This document shows, in pieces, positions 60,027 to 64,000 of a stretch of 64,000 bases of DNA (position 1 is the first letter of the stretch; every line of letters begins with the position of its first letter). The translations under genes were made by a program, and so were the position numbers. Location: contig ONQT01000003.1 of NCBI GenBank assembly GCA_900320045.1, positions 124,001-188,000 on the forward strand. Direction: 5' to 3'. Under the pieces are notes generated by a model that saw only the letters and a list, made by a program, of their open reading frames with translations, was not told where the DNA came from and did not search any database. Source of the DNA: an uncultured Prevotellaceae bacterium. GTDB lineage: Bacteria > Bacteroidota > Bacteroidia > Bacteroidales > Bacteroidaceae.

Positions 60027-61547
60027 TCAAAATGCAATTAATTGTAAATTTGCCCCTATACAGGCATTTGGTTGCTGTATATGGAGCATAGAACACACCG
60101 TCGGAGCAATATCTGTGATGTGTACTTCTGCAGGACTTGCACCATGTGGAACATGCCAACCATAGAACAGCAAAGGAATGTGAGCATCATAGGGATTCCA
60201 CTCTCCGTGAGTCGTTCCGACAGGCGACGACCACTTGCCAAACTCATAGTATCCAGGCTCTACACAGACTATAATATCACCGGAACGATGGAAGTTATAA
60301 CCGCACAGGATGCGTTCACGCAACATCTGTGGAACAGCAGAGGTGTTGGCCTTTTCAAAGTCGACGACAAACGAGATATTAGGATATTGTCTCAGGAACT
60401 CAACGGCTACATCCTTGACGCGCTGCAGATCCAGTCCCTCTTTGGCAATCATTTCATGGTCAAGGAAGAACCGGTAGTCGTAAACACCCAGCAGCAGCGG
60501 CATCTGGTTGTGGAGTTTATTGATAAAGTAGGTCTCCAGTTCACGCTTGACGTTCTCGGACCGCCACTGTCCTCCGTGTAATTTATGGTCCTGCATAAAC
60601 TTATAGTTATGTGCACCGCCATGGTCAGCTGTCAGGAAAGCAAGATAGTTGCCCTGTCCAACCTCAGCATCAAGTGCTTGAAAGAGACGAGCCAAATCCT
60701 TGTCCAACTCCAAATAGGCCTCGTCAGTATGTTCCCCACGTGTAGCCCACTTATGTCCAATAACATCAGTCTGCGAATAACTAATGCAAAGCATGTCTGT
60801 CACTTCACCCTTACCCAACTGCTCACCCTTCACGGCTGCTATGGCCATATCTGTTGTAATGTGGCCAGTCAGAGGATATAATCCAACATCCTTGCCAACC
60901 TTCTTGAACTCGGCGTTCTTAGCCAGTTCCTTATTATAGTCTTTCACCCACTGTGGCAGTTCCTGCATGTAGTAGGTACTGGTAATGAACTGTCGGTTCT
61001 TAGTGTCAAGCCAATAGGCGGCATTCGCCGAGTGACCTGCAGGCAAAATAGACGCGCGATCCTTGTATGACACACCGATGACTTTTGAGCGGAAGTCGGT
61101 GTGCAGCCGCAGTTGGTCGCCGATGGTAGTTGCCAACAGATTTTTGGGCGACATACGACCAGCTTTCTGGTTATCGCTACCCACAGCTGATACAGTACTG
61201 TCTGCGCAGCAGTAAGTCTTCTTACCGTCTATGTAGAAGGTATTGCCGCAAATGCCGTGGAAGGCTGGTGTTGTACCCGTATAGATGCTTGTATGTCCAA
61301 TAGCGGTTATGGTAGGCAGGTAGTTGATGAGGCAATTATCAAACGAGTAGCCCTGATCTATCATTCTTCGGAAACCGTCCTTGCCGAACTTTTCGTAGTA
61401 ACGCGACAGATAGTCCCACCGCATCTGGTCAACAGCGATGCCCACCACGAGTTTGGGGCGTTCACCAAACTGCGGACGTACTGATGACTGTGCCGAGATT
61501 GTCGTCACAGTGAGCGCAAAAAGAATAACAAATAATGATTTTTTCAT
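60027..61547 (-). CDS. Exported alkaline phosphatase, PafA type
   Basis: A 506-residue phosphatase with a signal peptide (MKKSLFVILFALTVTTISAQ). The metal ligand D40, nucleophile T81 (in PTITAIGHTSIYTG), N102 and the K162/R164 pair (in SYKDRASI) have the spacing known for the calcium-independent PafA phosphatase. The later ligands appear in TADHGGAHN and in a C-terminal His. It would release phosphate from organic phosphomonoesters in the periplasm. No Pho-box-like site was recognised. Confidence 0.85.
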   Translation of the reverse strand: MKKSLFVILFALTVTTISAQSSVRPQFGERPKLVVGIAVDQMRWDYLSRYYEKFGKDGFRRMIDQGYSFDNCLINYLPTITAIGHTSIYTGTTPAFHGICGNTFYIDGKKTYCCADSTVSAVGSDNQKAGRMSPKNLLATTIGDQLRLHTDFRSKVIGVSYKDRASILPAGHSANAAYWLDTKNRQFITSTYYMQELPQWVKDYNKELAKNAEFKKVGKDVGLYPLTGHITTDMAIAAVKGEQLGKGEVTDMLCISYSQTDVIGHKWATRGEHTDEAYLELDKDLARLFQALDAEVGQGNYLAFLTADHGGAHNYKFMQDHKLHGGQWRSENVKRELETYFINKLHNQMPLLLGVYDYRFFLDHEMIAKEGLDLQRVKDVAVEFLRQYPNISFVVDFEKANTSAVPQMLRERILCGYNFHRSGDIIVCVEPGYYEFGKWSSPVGTTHGEWNPYDAHIPLLFYGWHVPHGASPAEVHITDIAPTVCSMLHIQQPNACIGANLQLIAF

Positions 61548-61592
61548 AATTCTATTTGAAATAAGTTACATAAAAAGGGGGCGATTCATCCT

Positions 61593-61985
61593 CTACTTTC
61601 CGGAATCTATCATCCAGGTTTCGTCTTCCGTCTTCAACAGTTGCATCTTGTCTTCCTTGATTTCTCCATTACCAAAAGTCACCTGATAGGGTACCACAGC
61701 TTTGTCTTCCACAATATCTGCCTTGCCGACATGGAAATCCTTGATGCCTTGTTTCTTCTCCATCTCCTTGTCCATCTTGTCCTGCACCAATGCAGCCAAC
61801 TGTTGCTTATCATGATCGGTCTGTTCTTTCCTGAAGAACATCAAGTCAATGTAGCCTTGATAGTCTTTATCTATGATACACTGAATGGCCTTGGTTGTTA
61901 CGCCTTCAGGGGTGTTGTCTGAGCTACATGCGCTTAGCACCAGTACCAACAGGCCAACGACTGAAAATAACAATAACTTTTTCAT
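61593..61985 (-). CDS. DUF4878-type lipoprotein
   Basis: A 130-residue lipoprotein (signal MKKLLLFSVVGLLVLVLSAC, lipobox LSAC). The mature domain, TPEGVTTKAIQCIIDKDYQGYIDLM through VPYQVTFGNGEIKEDKMQLLKTEDETWMID, has the NTF2-like fold pattern of DUF4878. Function unknown, periplasmic membrane-attached. It lies 45 bp upstream of the phosphatase gene on the same strand. Confidence 0.75.
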   Translation of the reverse strand: MKKLLLFSVVGLLVLVLSACSSDNTPEGVTTKAIQCIIDKDYQGYIDLMFFRKEQTDHDKQQLAALVQDKMDKEMEKKQGIKDFHVGKADIVEDKAVVPYQVTFGNGEIKEDKMQLLKTEDETWMIDSGK

Positions 61986-62021
61986 CTTATCTTCAATTTA
62001 ATTGTTAATACTATTTGAATA

Positions 62022-62633
62022 TTAGAACATCGTCACAAGTTTCAATTCCGGACAACGCTGTATGTCAGACGGCAGAATGCAGTCGGCCTCGAACCCCACT
62101 AAGTGCAGATGGTGACGTACCAGTCTTGTCAGTGGTCGTGTAGTACCAGTGTATGCATGCTTCACCAGTTCGGTGCAATACATCTGTGTTGTATCGCTGT
62201 CATCGTAGCTGTGATCAAACAGTGTACCTCGGCGATAAATATTGACCGCACGTTGTGCAGCATGTCGGGCTGCTATGGGATCCTGATGGCGATAGACAGC
62301 TCCCTCGCGGGCTTTTACCTTGTCGAAGAACACCTCAGGACATTCCATCTTGACGCGGTCTTCTTCGTCGTCATCTTCTAATTCCCCCGGGACAGCATGA
62401 ACTATCATCGGTACTCCTGCCGAGTCTGCCACGATACCAACATGTGAATACGTTCCTCCGTGTTCCGCCATCAGCACCACCTGGCTGGTAAAGCCAGAAC
62501 CTCGTCGAAAGACCACATCACCCGCTTTCAGTTCTACCTCAGCAGGTAAAATAGTACCGCTCTGTACCTGGTCTCTGTCTGAACAGGCCAGGATACAGAG
62601 CGGTAGGAGTATGACTAATAGCCAGCGGCTCAT
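62022..62633 (-). CDS. YiiX-like NlpC/P60-superfamily cysteine hydrolase, lipoprotein
   Basis: A 203-residue protein with a lipobox (CILAC). The permuted papain-like YiiX/YebB fold is indicated by the N-terminal GDVVFRRGSGFTSQVV, the catalytic His in GGTYSHVGIV and the catalytic Cys in TTQMYCTELVKHAY. These enzymes are thought to cleave amide or ester bonds in lipids or cell-wall peptides, with the substrate unknown. Its first base overlaps the stop of the EF-G-like gene, so it is probably co-transcribed downstream of it. Confidence 0.8.
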   Translation of the reverse strand: MSRWLLVILLPLCILACSDRDQVQSGTILPAEVELKAGDVVFRRGSGFTSQVVLMAEHGGTYSHVGIVADSAGVPMIVHAVPGELEDDDEEDRVKMECPEVFFDKVKAREGAVYRHQDPIAARHAAQRAVNIYRRGTLFDHSYDDSDTTQMYCTELVKHAYTGTTRPLTRLVRHHLHLVGFEADCILPSDIQRCPELKLVTMF

Positions 62634-64000
62634 TAATCTTCGTCCTTCATCTCAGCTTCGTGCTCCTTGATCAGAGCCTGCTGGATGTCATTAGGAACGA
62701 GTTCGTAGCTTGAGAAACTGGTGGTGAACGATGCACGACCACCGGTCAGCGAGCTCAGAGCGATAGAGTAGCTGGCCAGCTCCTTCAAAGGAATCTTAGC
62801 AGTCAGCTTCTGGTAGCCGTTCTCTGAGTCCATACCCATGATGATGGCACGACGGCCCTGTAAGTCGCTCATGACATCGCCCATGTAGTCGGCGGGAACG
62901 AGCACCTCCAGATCGTAGATGGGCTCCAACACCTTAGGACCAGCCTCCTTGAAGGCAGCGCTGAAGGCATTACGAGCAGCCAGCATGAACGACAACTCGT
63001 TAGAGTCTACGGGGTGCATCTTGCCATCGTAGACGATGACGCGAACGTCGCGAGCATAAGAACCGGTCAACGGTCCCTGCTCCATACGCTCCATCACACC
63101 CTTCAGGATAGCGGGCATGAAACGCATATCGATGGCACCACCGACAACGCTGTTGATGAAGACGAGCTTGCCGCCCCACTCCAGGTCTTTCTCCTCCTTC
63201 GACTTGATGTTCATCTTGAACTCCTGGCCGTTGATGGTGAAACTGGTAGGATCGGGCATACCGTCGGTATAAGGCTCGACAATCAGGTGTACCTCACCGA
63301 ACTGTCCTGCACCACCCGACTGCTTCTTGTGACGGTAGTCGGCACGGGCCATCTTGGTGATGGTCTCACGATAAGGGATCTTAGGCTCCTCGTAGTTGAT
63401 CTGGATCTTCTCGTTATTCTCCATACGCCACTTCAAGGTACGCAGGTGGAACTCACCCTGACCGTGAACGATAATCTGGCGCAGTTCCTTAGACTGCTCG
63501 ACAACCCATGTGGGATCTTCCTGGCGCATCTTCTGTAGGGCAGCCATCATCTTCTCGGTCTCAGCCTCGTTGACGGCCTTGATGGCGCGAGAGAACTTGG
63601 AGTTAGGATACTTGATGAAATCGAAGCGGTTCTCGACATCCTTGGCATTCAGCGTATTACCGGTCTTCACGTCCTTCAGTTTCACGGTACAACCGATATC
63701 GCCTGCACGAAGCTCGTCAACTTGAATACGGTTGGCACCTGCACAGGCATAGATAGTACCGATGCGTTCCTTAGAGCCGCGGTCTGCATTGGTCAGGTCG
63801 TCGCCGCTCTTCACGACACCACTCATCACCTTGAAGTACTGCACCTCACCGATGTGAGGCTCCACACCTGTCTTGAAGAAGTACAGAGACGTAGGAGCGC
63901 TGGCGTCGGCGGGAACATCTTTGCCGGCTACATTCTTGATGACAGGCATCTCGCTGACGAAGGGTACGACATTGCCGAGGAACTCCATCAGACGGCGAAC
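62633..64000 (-). CDS. Elongation factor G-like protein, C-terminal part
   Basis: Partial gene: the frame is open beyond 64000 (VRRLMEFLG precedes the internal Met at 63988), so the GTPase domain lies outside. The 456 residues cover domains II-V of EF-G (GTIYACAGANRIQVDELRAGDIG, SGGAGQFGEVHLIVEPY, PADYMGDVMSDLQGRRA, FSSYELVP). Domain IV has an extra segment of about 20 residues (TFTINGQEF-type through KSKEEKDLEWGGK) before the conserved IVGGAI-like motif. With the unrelated gene neighbours (not rpsL/rpsG), this points to a second EF-G such as the Bacteroides EF-G2. Confidence 0.85.
   Translation of the reverse strand, partial: VRRLMEFLGNVVPFVSEMPVIKNVAGKDVPADASAPTSLYFFKTGVEPHIGEVQYFKVMSGVVKSGDDLTNADRGSKERIGTIYACAGANRIQVDELRAGDIGCTVKLKDVKTGNTLNAKDVENRFDFIKYPNSKFSRAIKAVNEAETEKMMAALQKMRQEDPTWVVEQSKELRQIIVHGQGEFHLRTLKWRMENNEKIQINYEEPKIPYRETITKMARADYRHKKQSGGAGQFGEVHLIVEPYTDGMPDPTSFTINGQEFKMNIKSKEEKDLEWGGKLVFINSVVGGAIDMRFMPAILKGVMERMEQGPLTGSYARDVRVIVYDGKMHPVDSNELSFMLAARNAFSAAFKEAGPKVLEPIYDLEVLVPADYMGDVMSDLQGRRAIIMGMDSENGYQKLTAKIPLKELASYSIALSSLTGGRASFTTSFSSYELVPNDIQQALIKEHEAEMKDED

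Noticed and set aside
1..64000. tRNA or rRNA genes
   Set aside because: Intergenic gaps were read for cloverleaf-like GC-rich stretches and conserved T-loop sequence, and none was found.

Overview
The window reads as a chromosomal segment of a Bacteroidota bacterium, most likely a Prevotella/Segatella-type member of the Bacteroidales. The basis is the promoter grammar (TTTG, a 19-20 bp gap, TAnnTTTG, found in front of many genes), family content (DUF4230, DUF4738, DUF4878, CarboxypepD_reg-type outer membrane barrels, a TPR-membrane-LuxR regulator, RNase Y next to ZapA, a ThrA fusion, PyrK/PyrD) and moderately GC-rich core genes with an AT-rich accessory block. No tRNA, rRNA, transposase, integrase or CRISPR array was seen.

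Layout. 1-7.5 kb: end of carB, a patatin-like hydrolase overlapping trmD, then a five-gene same-strand sugar-acid cluster (RraA-like lyase, SDR dehydrogenase, MFS carrier, enolase-superfamily dehydratase, UxaA-type dehydratase/hydrolase). 7.5-22 kb: a second patatin with an altered nucleophile elbow, two peptidases, recJ-recQ, two tandem acyl-CoA synthetases, thrA and a cofactor-independent phosphoglycerate mutase. 22-30 kb: pyrD/pyrK, a BaiN-type flavoprotein, a TGS-uridine-kinase-like protein, rny, zapA and small coiled-coil and hypothetical genes.

30-39 kb is the accessory region. It holds about 0.9 kb of non-coding DNA with a duplicated 100-bp element, an outer membrane barrel gene whose end is frameshifted, two small secreted proteins, a membrane-anchored LuxR-type regulator, and then a row of short minus-strand gene modules: a truncated DNA-binding-like protein, a toxin-antitoxin pair with an internally deleted PIN domain, two near-identical DEDDh exonucleases, and a DUF4160/DUF2442 pair with a frameshift. 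Each of these modules is preceded by a copy of the same short element, and in four of five that element carries the -33 promoter box. It looks like a cassette-style accumulation site and is the most unusual structure in the window.

39-64 kb: rmlA, a GHMP-kinase/sugar-1-phosphate nucleotidyltransferase fusion, an ECF sigma factor, rpe, fmt, aspS, pgi, a HAD phosphatase with a strong hairpin in its first codons, DUF4230 twins, a histidine-kinase-like protein lacking its phospho-acceptor His, trmO divergent from an AI-2E family permease (both apparently leaderless), two deoxynucleoside kinases, a convergent pair of related LuxR proteins of which one carries a hemerythrin di-iron domain, a BKACE/DUF1537 kinase pair, a PafA-type phosphatase, two lipoproteins and a partial elongation factor G.

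A recurring theme is short tandem repetition. There are two arrays of three 22-bp units with palindromic cores, about 9-bp repeats filling every spacer of the sugar-acid operon, CTATAG spacers, and in-frame repeat insertions in recQ (7 bp), the mutase gene (18 bp) and the MFS gene (about 9 bp).
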